22,719 nt of DNA, from the NCBI GenBank assembly GCA_963575745.1, contig CAUYUJ010011478.1, forward strand, positions 1-22,719, written 5' to 3'. Shown piece after piece: positions 10,045 to 18,269 of this stretch; position 1 is the first letter of the stretch, and each line of letters starts with the position of its first letter. The DNA is from Prorocentrum cordatum (taxonomy: Eukaryota; Sar; Dinophyceae; Prorocentrales; Prorocentraceae). Below the pieces are notes generated by a model. That model searched no databases and was not told the DNA's origin. It was given only the letters and a program-made list of their open reading frames with translations. Made by a program: the position numbers and the translations under genes.

Positions 10045-10710
10045 ACAAAAATCATTTTTTTATTCCGGCCGGTAACGCTCGTTACCCGGGGGGGGGGGGT
10101 CGTGCCCCCCGGGTAACGGTAACGCTTGGGCTGGGCGGGGTATGGCGAGGCAGGGGCGCTCTGCGATCGCCATAGTATGCGCGCGAGCAGCACTCTCTGC
10201 CTGAGAGCACCACAGTGGCTTGCGATTCGAGTACAAGCGCAAAGCCCGCCGCGTGGTCCCGGCACCACGCCCGCGCCCGCGCGCGCGACGACGATGATCG
10301 ACGAGCGACGAGCGTCGAGGTCGACGACGACGACGACGACGACAACGACGACGACGACGACGACGGCAACGAGGACGACGACGACGACGACGACGACGAC
10401 GTTGTTTTTGTGCCTTTGTCGGACTCCGGAGGCCGTTTTTCGGGCGCCGTCGACGACGACGACGACGATTCGAGTACAAGCGCAAAGCCCGCAATCACCA
10501 GCATCGCGCATGCGAGCGCCGCAATGGCCTGCGAGCGCCCACAGTGCGCCTGCGACCACCACACCACAGTGCGCATGCCTTCGGGCACCAGCATGTTGGA
10601 GGGGAAGACCGAAACCCCCCCCGCGTACGAGCGTTACCGTTACGGGGGGGGGGGGGGGGGGAGAGGCCCGGGTAACGAGCGTTACCCCCCAGAGGATAAA
10701 AAAACAATCT
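10045..10710. mobile_element. 666-bp element with perfect 20-bp inverted ends
   Basis: A 20-bp inverted repeat that starts GGTAACGCTCGTTACC on the left (10071-10090) is matched exactly in reverse complement at 10667-10686. Outside it both ends are T/A-rich (TTTTTTTATTCC left; GGATAAAAAAA right). Just inside, a second motif GTAACGGTAACGCT is also mirrored. The satellite body resumes in phase: GCGACCG before, CAGGCGGCGGGCGAGCC after. No open frame resembles a transposase; the core is a CGA microsatellite. It is best read as a non-autonomous, MITE-like insertion. The G/C homopolymers (10087-10100, 10636-10660) may contain assembly errors. Confidence 0.72.
10224..10492 (+). repeat. Direct repeat flanking a CGA microsatellite inside the 666-bp element
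   Basis: A 26-bp sequence starting GATTCGAGTACAAGCGC is present at 10224-10249 and again, identically, at 10467-10492. Between them lies (CGA)n at about 10321-10402 and 10451-10468. Read as protein it gives poly-Asp, poly-Thr or poly-Arg/Ser by frame; none is judged a gene. Confidence 0.85.
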
Positions 10711-11690
10711 CAGGCGGCGGGCGAGCCTGGGGCGACCAGTGCAGCCGACGGACAAGCGAAAACAATCAAACTCAAACAAAACAAAGGAATGGGGCCAGCC
10801 GAAAGGCAGAGCGACCGCTGGGCGGCGGGCGAGCCTGGGGCGACCATTGCAGCCGACGGGCAAGCGAAAACAAACAAAAACAAACAAAACCAAGGAATGG
10901 GGCCAGCCGAGGGGCCGAGCGACCGAAAGGCGGCGGGCGAGCCTGGGGCGACCATTGCAGCCGACGGGCAAGCGAACACAAACAAAAACCAACAAAACCA
11001 ATGAATGGGGCCAGCCGAAGGGCCGAGCGACCGGGGGGCGGCGGGCGAGCCTGTGGCGACCAGTGCAGCCGACGGACAAGCGAAAACAAGCAAAAGCAAA
11101 CACAACGAACAAACAAAAAATGAGCAGCCGAGGCCTGAGCGAACCGAGAGGGGAAAGCGGCGGGCGAGCTGGGGGCGACCAGTGCCAGCCGACGACAAGC
11201 GAAACAAACAAAAACAAACAAAACCAAGAAATGTGGACACGCGAAGGGGCCGAGCGACCGCGGGCGGCGGGCGAGCCTTGGGCGACCAGTGCAGCCGACG
11301 GACAAGCAAACAACAAAACAAACAAAACCAATAATGGGGCCCGCCCGGGGGCCGAGTTACCGCGGGGCGGCGGGCAGCCTGATGTGAACAATGCGCCGAC
11401 GGACATCGAAAACGGACAAACAAACAAACCAAGGATGGGGCATCGAGGGGGCGAGCGACCGGAGTAGGTGGCGAGCTGGGGCGACCAGTGCAGCCGACGG
11501 GCAAGCGAAAACAATCAAAAACAAACAAAACCAAATAGTGGGGCCAGGCCGAGCGACCGCGGGGCGGCGGGCGACACTGGGCGACCAGTGCAGCCGACGG
11601 ACAAGCGAAAACAAACAAAACAATCAAAACCAAGGAATGGGGCCAGCCGAGGGGCCGAGCGACCAGCGTCGCCCAGGGAAGTGACAAGCA
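10711..11690 (-). repeat. 108-bp satellite, inverted block 4, degenerate edge
   Basis: Satellite continues after the 666-bp element with increasing small deletions, for example about 11160-11480, where GCGGGCGAGC and linker segments are shortened. It stops near GACCAGCGTCGCCCAGGG (about 11660-11680). Confidence 0.9.
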
Positions 11691-11820
11691 AACCCTAGAA
11701 GTAGATTAGGTTTGCGCCCGCCCCCCAAAAAAACAAAAAGTATAGATTCTTGAAATAGGAAGGCGCTTAAAGTAGATTGGGATCTGGGAATCCAAAAATA
11801 CCTACTTTCAACGACCGGTG
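11691..11820. other. Short A-rich unique spacer
   Basis: About 130 bases between the satellite and the TG tract. It contains CAAACCCTA and TTAGGTTTG, an imperfect inverted pair around AGAAGTAGA, and an A-run. No gene or known element is seen. Confidence 0.6.
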
Positions 11821-12234
11821 GGTATGTGTATGTGCATGCGTATGCGTATGCGTATGTGTGCATGTGTATGTGTATGTGTGTATGTGTGTATGTGTGTATG
11901 TGTATGTGTATGTGCATGTGCATGTGCATGTGCATGTGCATGTGCATGTATGTGTGTATGTGTATGTGTACGTGTGGGTGCGTACGTGCATGCGTGCGTG
12001 CGTGCGTGCGTGTGTGCGTGCGTGCGTGCGTGGCGTGTATGTGTGTGTGTGTGTGTGTCTGCGTGTGTGTGTGTGCGTCTGTCTATGTGTGTGTCTGTCG
12101 GTGTGCGTGCCTGTCGGTGTTTGTGTGTGCGTCTGCGTGTGTGTCGGTATGCGTGTGTCTGCGTGTGTGTCTTTGTGTCTGTGGGTGTGTCTGCGTGAGT
12201 GTGTCGGTGTGTGCATGTGTGCGTGTGTGTGTGT
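11821..12234 (+). repeat. (TG)n/(TATG)n/(TGCG)n microsatellite, left part
   Basis: Alternating purine-pyrimidine tract with TATG, CATG and TGCG variants. The right half (about 12050-12234) takes on a TGTGTCTG flavour like the tract at 14675-15130, suggesting that the two were once continuous. Open frames of poly-Cys/Val or poly-His/Thr here are repeat artefacts. Confidence 0.93.
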
Positions 12235-12565
12235 TCGGTGCGTTCGGTGCCTTGTCGTTGCGGGGCGCCCGCACCTCGCCGCAGCCGCGCGCAGGGATCT
12301 CAAGCTGGCCGCCTGCCGAGCCGCGGAGGGCCCTCGAGCTGACCGCCCGCCGAGCCGCCCTCGGGAAGGCCGCCCACGCCTCCGCCGAGCGCCGCGCCAG
12401 CTCAGGGAGGCGGACCCAGGGCCCGCTCGGGACCGCACCCCACCCCAGGCCCCCATGCGCGCCCGTGCCGAAGGGGGGCCAAAACTGCGAGGTTGCTCCG
12501 CAAAGCCCAGGCCCCGCCAACTGCGAAACGCGGGCCCAGACACCCCCCAAGGGACGGGCCGCCCC
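12235..12565 (-). other. GC-rich 3' part of the retroposed segment, function unknown
   Basis: GC-rich sequence lying downstream of the last recognisable coding frame (minus strand) and upstream of the TG tract. It is probably distal coding sequence or 3' UTR of the retrogene. Reading frames here, such as the complement of 12340-12430 with Ala/Arg-rich residues, are ambiguous. No poly-A run is present at its 3' boundary (about 12235), so the 3' end of the copied RNA cannot be fixed. Confidence 0.45.
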
Positions 12566-14652
12566 TCAGGCCCCCCAGCCACGGCGGAGACCGCGCCAAG
12601 GGGGGCAACATCCCCACCGCCGGGGCCCCTCACAGGCGGAACCCGCTCCCGCGAAGAGGCGCAGGCGCAGCGGCCATCCCATCATTCGCGAGGCCATCCA
12701 TGCAGCTGGCACTCCCGCTGCCCCGCGCAGCTGACACTCTTGCTGCTGACACTCCAAGGCTCGCTGCAAGGTCTCGCGCCGCTGCTCGAAGAGGGCCGTC
12801 TTGCTGTCGAACTCGGCTTCGGCCTGACGAAGCCGATCCACAGCTGCCCGAAGGCGCGCCTCGGCCTCGTCGATGGCGCCCGCCGCCCCGCTGCGCAGAG
12901 CCATGGATAGCTCCTGCGCTCAGAGCGCACGCATCTTGGTCAGCTCGTCCATGTAGCTGATCTGGGTCCGCCGTTGGGCCTCCACGACTCCTCCATCCTG
13001 GCGAAGATCGAGGGGAGAACGAAGTCGTCGTCGTTCGCCGCCTGCTCGTCCTCCTGCCTCTGCCGGTGCCGCCTCTGCCGCCGGGTGGAGGGCGCGAGGG
13101 GCTGGGCGGCGGACTCCACGTCGCCGCCGTCGTGCCCCTGGGAGCCGCCGCCGCCGCCGTCGCGCCCCAAAGAAACGCGAGCCTCGGGGCCCCCGTTCCC
13201 CGCCTGGCCCTCAATGCCCAGCGCGCCGCAGTCGTCGGAACGCTCGTAGAAGAGGCCCTCGACCTTCTTCTCGTCCACGCCCGCGCTCCTGAGGCGGCCC
13301 TTCGCCGCGGGGCCCCCGTGCACCTTCGCGATCACCTCGTCGACGTCCTGCTTCCACCAACAAGGACCCGAGGCGAAGGGCGGCGGCGCCATGGGCTCGG
13401 CGAGCCGCGCCGCCTGCGCGAGGTCGAGGCGCCACCCTCGGGCGGGCCGCCCCCGCAGGTGCACGAGGTGCCAGTCTGCGCTGCTGGCACGCGCCCACGT
13501 CCGAGGCGCAGCTGCGCCCTTGCCACGGGCTGCCACGCACACGCTCGCCGCCCTCGGCGGCGCTCGGCGGCGGCCCCGCACGACCTCCGTCTCGGCAAAG
13601 GTCTGGCAGCGCAGACCTGCGTCTCGTCGACCTCCGCGGCGCACGACCTCCGTCCCGTTTCCGTCTCCGTCTTACGTCCTCGAAGAGGGGGGCCACCTCG
13701 ACGGGGCCCTCGGTCGCCTGCACCTCGGCGCCGCGCACGTCCTGGCAGCCGTCGCTCCTGGCCGCACCCACCTCCGAGGTGCCCAGGCTGCCGCCCTCGA
13801 GGGGGCGCTCGTCTGCCTCGTCGCTCATCTGGTCCTCGGGGGCGTCGATGACCTCGTCGGTGCCCTCGCGCTCGTCCACGTCTGGCTGGCCGATGTCCAA
13901 GCTGGTGTTGCCCTCCAACTTGACGCCGTCGGCGTGGCCCTCGAAGGGGCTCTCGACGTCCGCTTCCTCCTCGCCCACCGCCGCGCTCGGCCCCAGGAGC
14001 GGGGAGGGCGGGGCGTGGCCCAGCGCCGCGCCGTCGGAGGAGCTCGGGGCCTCCGTCGCGCCCAAGGCCGCCGCCACGGGCGTCGGGGGCGGGGACGAAA
14101 GTGCGTCGCCGACGTCCGCCTCCTCCGGGCCCGGCGGCGCCGGCACGCGAGGCCCGCAGCGCCCGCCGCGCTGGGCCCGCTGAGGCTGCGCCAGGGCATG
14201 CCGCAAGGCCTCGACGTCCTTGCCGAAGTCGACGTGCGCCCCGACGATGCGCCTGGCGCGAGCGGCGCCGCCTGGCTGGGCGCCCCGCACCTGCTGGCGC
14301 ATGGCGAGTTCCATGGCCTGCTCGCGCATCGCGAGCTCGGCATCCTCCTCAGAGCCGACGCCTGCCAGCAGCGCCCATGCCGTGCGCAGCGCGGCAGCAA
14401 CCGCGGCGACGATCGCCTGCCGCGAGGCGCCGCCCGCCGCCGCTCCCTGAGCAGCGCCCTGGACGGCCATCGCCATGACCAGCCCCGCGCCGCCGTTGGA
14501 CCGTAGATCCATCGCCTTGCTGTCGTCGCGCACCGCCGCCATCGCAGGGGCCGCGACGAGGAGGGGAAAGGGACAGAGCCGTGCCCTGTGCCCGCCGAGG
14601 CGAGGGGACTCTACAGGGAGAGAGACGCCCCGCACTTCCTGCACAAGGCAAG
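12566..14652 (-). pseudogene. Retroposed gene copy, frame-disrupted; coiled-coil protein of unknown function
   Basis: The chosen start is the ATG at the complement of 14540-14542, first in frame after the spliced-leader relict and 110 bases of leader. The frame from it is open for over 400 codons. It begins [13 protein letters not shown], then has an Ala/Met-rich helical stretch containing EDAELAMREQAMELAMRQQ, then an acidic Pro/Ser-rich region (complement of about 14130-13780). Between about 13700 and 13220 the better-looking frame changes to one containing PCWWKQDVDEVIAKVHGG and DDDFVLPSIFARMEES. Near 12980 it returns to the first frame with EAQRRTQISYMDELTKM, meets an in-frame TGA at 12920-12922, and continues through a heptad-like helix ([20 protein letters not shown]) to about 12700. 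The frame changes plus the stop suggest a processed pseudogene. Introns or sequencing errors in GC-rich DNA are the alternatives. No family is recognised. Confidence 0.6.
14543..14652 (-). other. 5' leader of the retroposed mRNA
   Basis: 110 bases between the spliced-leader relict and the ATG at the complement of 14540-14542. It is C/T-rich just upstream of the ATG (CCTTTCCCCTCCTCG). It fits a short dinoflagellate 5' UTR joined directly to the SL. Confidence 0.55.
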
Positions 14653-14674
14653 CTTGATCCAAAATGGCTACAGG
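14653..14674 (-). other. Relict dinoflagellate spliced leader (DinoSL)
   Basis: Read on the minus strand, the 22 bases contain GTAGCCATTTTGG followed by ATCAAG. The published dinoflagellate SL has the same core followed by CTCAAG. About 19 of 22 positions match; differences are at the first and third bases and one C to A near the 3' end. In dinoflagellates the SL is added in trans to mRNA, so finding it in genomic DNA at a gene's 5' end means that the copy arose from a mature mRNA by reverse transcription. It directly abuts a (CA)n tract. Confidence 0.88.
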
Positions 14675-15130
14675 CCTGTGTGTGTCTGTGTGTGTCTGTG
14701 TGTCTGTCTGCGTGCGTGTCTGTGTGTGCCTGTGTGTGTGTGTGTCTGTGTGTGTGTGTGTCTGTGAATGTGTGTCTGTGTGTGTGTGTCTGTGTGTGCG
14801 TGTGTGTGTCCGTCTGTGTGTGTCTCTGTGTCTGTGTGCGTGGCTGTGCGTGTCTGTGTGCGTGTGTCTGTGTGTGCCTGCGGGTGTGTCTGTGTGTGTC
14901 TGTGTGTGTGTCTGTGTGTTTGCGTGCGTGTCTGTGTGTCTGTGTGTCTGTGTGCCTGTGTGTGTGCATATCTGTGTTTCTGTGTGTGTGTCTGTGTGTG
15001 TCTGTGTGCGTCTGTGTGAGTTCGTGTGTATGACTGTGTGTGTCTGTGTGTGTGTCTGTGTGTGCCTGTGTGTGTCTGTGTTTCTGTGTGTCTGAGTGTG
15101 TGTGCGTGTGTCTCTGTATGTATGAGAGAA
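14675..15130 (+). repeat. (TGTGTC)n/(TG)n microsatellite, right part
   Basis: Alternating TG with regular TCTG and TGCG variants, in the same orientation as 11821-12234. It begins immediately at the 5' end of the spliced-leader relict. Translated Cys/Val or His/Thr frames are artefacts; the long minus-strand frame that crosses it is only real from 14542 downward. Confidence 0.93.
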
Positions 15131-15134
15131 AGCG

Positions 15135-15360
15135 TGACCCACCGCCGCTCTAGTGTGGAAAATTCCCCCCCCCTCTTCCTCCGGAACCCGGGGTTTTCCC
15201 CCCCCCATTCCGAAATTCCCCCCCTTTGCTGGACCCCTTCCCCTCCCCCGGCAAAACCCCTCCTCCCCTAACCCCCCACCCCCCCCCCTCCCCTCCAGAA
15301 AACCGGGGGGGGTCACTTCTGGTTCAACCCCATCCCCCCCCCACACCCCCCTTGGAGGGT
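15135..15360 (+). repeat. C-rich tract with a diverged CCAGAAAACCGGGG repeat unit
   Basis: Poly-C runs alternate with short A/T words (GGAAAATTCCCCCC, GGGGTTTTCCCCCC). At about 15292-15335, CCAGAAAACCGGGGGG followed by TCACTTCTGGTTCAACCCC is a diverged single unit of the repeat that forms the arms at 16200-16500 and 17375-17575. Confidence 0.7.
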
Positions 15361-15670
15361 GAAAGTTGGAGTCGGGCGCACGGTCCCAGCAATGATGTCT
15401 TTATTGGCCATGAATGGGCGATACATCCTCGATTGCTGTGTTCGGCGGGGGAACCAATTGAAGCCCCCAGCCTGCACCCATGCGCGAGACTTGAGGGGAA
15501 AGACAGCAAGGGGGCGGGGAGCTCGAGAAAGGCGACGAAGGCAACGTGCGCTGAGGGCGCAAAAAAAAGAGGCTGGAACAAACGAAAGCGGTCAGGTGAG
15601 TGTCGAAACCTGCCCAGCCAATCTGACATGCGGAACACTGCGCCTCAGTTTGGGGGATCTTGAAGGCCAG
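15361..15670. other. Unique stretch, no gene recognised
   Basis: About 300 bases of mixed composition. Short open frames exist on both strands, but none shows a domain, coiled coil or consistent codon bias. No RNA gene is seen. Confidence 0.5.
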
Positions 15671-15677
15671 GGCAAAA

Positions 15678-15878
15678 TGTGAATTCACAGTATGGAAAGC
15701 AGAATGTGAATTCACATCTGGGAAAAAAGGACCATGTGAACTCACACTATGGAGAAAAATGATATGAACTTTATCGTGTGTGGGATTCTTAAAGAAGGGG
15801 CCAGAATGTGAATTCACACCCTGGGGAAAAAAGGAAGATGTGAATTCACAGATTGGAAAAGGACAATGTGAATTCACA
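15678..15878. repeat. Phased array of the 12-bp palindrome TGTGAATTCACA
   Basis: Perfect copies lie at 15678-15689, 15705-15716, 15807-15818, 15839-15850 and 15867-15878, with one single-base variant (TGTGAACTCACA) at 15735-15746. A decayed copy (ATATGAACTTTATCG, about 15762) fills the one long gap. Start-to-start spacings are 27, 30, 72, 32 and 28 bp. The spacers share a TGGGAAAAAAGGA-like purine-rich pattern, so the array is a roughly 30-bp tandem repeat in which the palindrome is the best-preserved part. Confidence 0.88.
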
Positions 15879-15889
15879 TTTTGGGAGAA

Positions 15890-16199
15890 ACGCGGGACCC
15901 ATTCCAAATCTGTCTTGGGGGTCGAGAAGTCATCGTTTGGGGACATACGCGATCATCAATCGCACAATCAAGACACACTTGCACTCCACTTCGCCGCCCC
16001 ACGCGCAATATGCAAGAGCGCCCGCACGCATGAACGATAATGGATGGACGGCGCGTGTGCCCGCGCGGGCAACACGCGGGCACGAACGACTGGCCCTCAA
16101 TGACCGCCAACATTGGATGCCAATCGTACCCGATCACATACATGAGCGATACATTGAGCACACATGGGCCATTCAGCCCTCATTGAAGACCCCCTGTTG
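15890..16199. other. Unique stretch, no gene recognised
   Basis: About 300 bases without tandem structure. It contains a small GC hairpin (GTGCCCGCGCGGGCAACACGCGGGCAC, about 16057-16083). No open frame here has recognisable features. Confidence 0.45.
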
Positions 16200-16500
16200 C
16201 AGACCCCCTCTTTCACCCTCCAACCCCCCCTCGGAAAACCCGGGGGGGTCACTACCGGTTCCACCCCCCCCAGAAAACCAGAGGATGGTCACTACCGGTT
16301 CGAACCCCCCCACCCCCCTCCAGAAAACCAAGGGGGGTTACTACCGGTTCGAACCCCCCCCCCGTCGAAAACCGGGGGTGGTCACTTCCAGTTCGAACCC
16401 CCCCCCCTCCCCTCAAACGAAGGGGGTCCTACCCGTTCGAACCCCCACCCTCCTCCTCCTCGAAACCCGGGGGCGGTCACCACCGTCGAACCCCTCCCCC
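16200..16500 (+). repeat. Left arm: GAAAACC-G(n)-TCACTACCGGTTCGAACC-C(n) repeat
   Basis: About five units with the GGTTCGAACC-like core at about 16257, 16297, 16346, 16389 and 16433. The units carry long G and C homopolymers that can pair with one another within each unit. The rightmost units are shortened and substituted. Confidence 0.85.
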
Positions 16501-16529
16501 CCCTCACCGCCGAGCAAACGACTCCGGGC

Positions 16530-17370
16530 CCTACGACCGTCCGCACCACACCCCACTGTTCCCAGCACCACTGTCCTCACCACCGCTGTCCCCACTGGTT
16601 CCACCACCGCCCCTACTGTCCCCACCAGTGGCCCCACCACTGTCGCACTGTCCCCGCTGTCCCCAGAACTGTTCCCACCACGGTTCCACTCTCCCCACCT
16701 GTCTCCACGGCCCCAACCACTGCCCGACTATCCCCACTGTCCCCACTGTCCCACTGACTCCTCCGCTGTCCCACTGAGCTGTCCCACTGTTCCCACCACT
16801 GTCCCCACTGTACCTCTGTCCCATTGTCCCACCGCCGTCCTCGCCACCGCCTTCACCACTGTCCCCACCACCACTGTACCCTCAACTGTCCCACTGTTTC
16901 CACCACATTCCCCACTGTCCCCACACCACTGTCCCCACCACCACCGTCCCCACCACTGTCCCACTGTCCCCACTGTTCCCACCATTGTCCCAGCTGTCCC
17001 CACCAGTGCCCCCACCAGTGTGTCAATGTCCCCACACTCCCCACCATTGTCCCACCACGGTCCCACTCTCCCCACTTTCTCCACGGTCCCCACCACTGTC
17101 CCACTGTCCCCACTGTACCCACTACTGTCCCACTGTCCCCGCCGCTGTCCCACTGTGCTGTCCCAGCGTCCCCACTGTCCCCATCACTGTCCCACTGTCC
17201 CCACTGTCCCCACCACTTTCCCCACCGTGCTACTGTCCCACCACTGTCCTCACCACCGCCTTCACCACTGTCCCCACCACTACCGTCCCCACCACTGTCC
17301 CACTGTCCCCACCACTGTCCCGCTGTCTCCTCACCACTGTCCCCACCACCACCGTCCCCACCACTGTCCG
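16530..17370 (+). repeat. CCCCACTGTCCCACC-type minisatellite
   Basis: Short words CCCCACTGTCC, CCCACCACTGTCC and CCACCACCGTCC recur for about 840 bases on a strand rich in C and poor in G. A larger duplication is visible: the stretch around 16826-16900 (CTCGCCACCGCCTTCACCAC) recurs almost unchanged around 17248-17300. Confidence 0.9.
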
Positions 17371-17374
17371 ACCC

Positions 17375-17580
17375 CCCCCGCTTTTCGAGGGGGGGGGGGG
17401 TCGAAACGGTAGTGACCCCCCCCCGTTTTCGACGGGGGGGGGGTTCGAACCGGTAGTGACCACCCCCCCTTTTCATGATTGATGGACTGGGGGGGGTCGA
17501 ACCGGTAGTGACCCCCCCCGGTTTTCCGGAGGGGGGGGGTTCGAACCGGTAGTGACTCCCCCCGGTTTTCCGCCAGCAGC
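17375..17580 (-). repeat. Right arm: inverted copies of the left-arm repeat
   Basis: Four units read on the minus strand, with GGTTCGAACC cores at 17442-17451 and 17538-17547 and diverged cores at about 17400 and 17496. One unit has an insertion (TTTTCATGATTGATGGACTGG, about 17470-17490, split by repeat sequence). Confidence 0.85.
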
Positions 17581-17589
17581 GGTAGAACA

Positions 17590-18060
17590 CGCTCTTTCTT
17601 ATGCATGTGTCTGTGTGTTTGTGTCTGTGTGTCTGGATGTATGTGTGTTTGTGTGTTGTGTGTTGTGTGTTGCGTGTTGTGTGTTGTGTGTTGTGTGTTG
17701 TGTGTTGTGTGTTGTGTGTTGTGTGTTGTGTGCATGTGTGTTTGTGTGTTTGTGTATGTTGTGTTGTGTGTGTTGTGTCGTGTGTGTTATGCATTGTGTG
17801 TTGTGTGTTGCGTGCTGTGCGTGTTGTGTGGTGTATCTGTGTGTTATGTGCGTCTGTGTGTGCCTGTGTGTGTCTGTGTGCGATTGTGCGCGCGGTTGTG
17901 TGCGATTGTGTGTGCGATTGTGTGTGAGCTTGTGTGCGGGCGTGCTTGCGTGCGTGCGTGCGTGCGTGTGTTTGCGCACGTGCGTGCGCGCGTGCGTGCC
18001 TGCCTGTGTGTGTGTGCGTGCGTGCGTGTCTGTGTGCGTTTGTGTGTGTGTGTGTTGTGG
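17590..18060 (+). repeat. (TGTGTTG)n and (TG)n/(TGCG)n microsatellite
   Basis: The left part is a 7-bp TGTGTTG repeat (about 17655-17735), and the right part is TG with TGCG variants. It runs directly into GC-rich sequence at 18061. Confidence 0.92.
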
Positions 18061-18252
18061 CTCGCTCGCCGCGCGCACGGCAGCCGCGCCTGCGTCGGCC
18101 GCCTCTGCGCGCGCCGCCGCCCGCGCGGCATCCACGCCCGCCCGCAGGCTCTGCAGCTCGGCCCGCGCGCCGCCGAGCTCGCCTCGGAGGGGAAGGGGCA
18201 CGGGGGCCACGACCGGGACGGCACGCGGAAGCGTCGCGTCCGTCTTGGCCAC
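18061..18252 (-). CDS. Ala/Arg/Glu-rich coding-like fragment, unknown function
   Basis: On the minus strand the frame from an ATG at the complement of 18250-18252 reads MAKTDATLPRAVPVV, then GELGGARAELQSLRAGVDAA and an Ala/Glu-rich stretch with heptad-like spacing, giving about 63 residues before it enters the (CA)n tract as poly-His/Thr. The GC-rich composition matches the retrogene at 12566-14652, and it too abuts a (CA)n tract at its 3' side. No spliced-leader relict is seen upstream. It may be a gene fragment, a 5' exon, or chance GC-rich open sequence. Confidence 0.25.
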
Positions 18253-18269
18253 CGCCCGTCCTGGTCTGA

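Larger units (their letters stand above)
16200..17580. mobile_element. Foldback-like structure: repeat arms in opposite orientation around a minisatellite
   Basis: The left arm (16200-16500) carries tandem units of CCAGAAAACC, a G run, TCACTACCGGTTCGAACC and a C run. The right arm (17375-17575) carries the same units reverse-complemented (GGTTCGAACCGGTAGTGACC, C run, GGTTTTCC). The 0.8-kb centre is a different minisatellite. Long inverted ends built from tandem subrepeats are the hallmark of foldback elements; no coding capacity is present. An inverted duplication of a local repeat is an equal alternative. Confidence 0.45.

Noticed and set aside
10060-10600. Poly-Asp, poly-Thr and poly-Ser/Arg frames
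   Set aside because: They come from the (CGA)n microsatellite in the 666-bp element and change identity with frame.
11689-11720. Telomere-like CAAACCCTA and TTAGGTTTG words
   Set aside because: Each is a single occurrence with no tandem TTTAGGG repeats, so there is no evidence of an interstitial telomere.
11821-12234. Cys/Val-rich and His/Thr-rich frames in the TG tract, resembling metal-binding or antifreeze-like repeats
   Set aside because: They are direct translations of TG/CA microsatellite; the same applies to 14675-15130 and 17590-18060.
15678-15878. CRISPR-like spacing of short repeats
   Set aside because: The repeat is only 12 bp, the spacers resemble one another, and the DNA is eukaryotic with no cas gene.
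16530-17370. Minus-strand frame with GTVGQWWGQWDSGG repeats
   Set aside because: It is translated from the CCCCACTGTCC minisatellite; the plus-strand frames are equally open.
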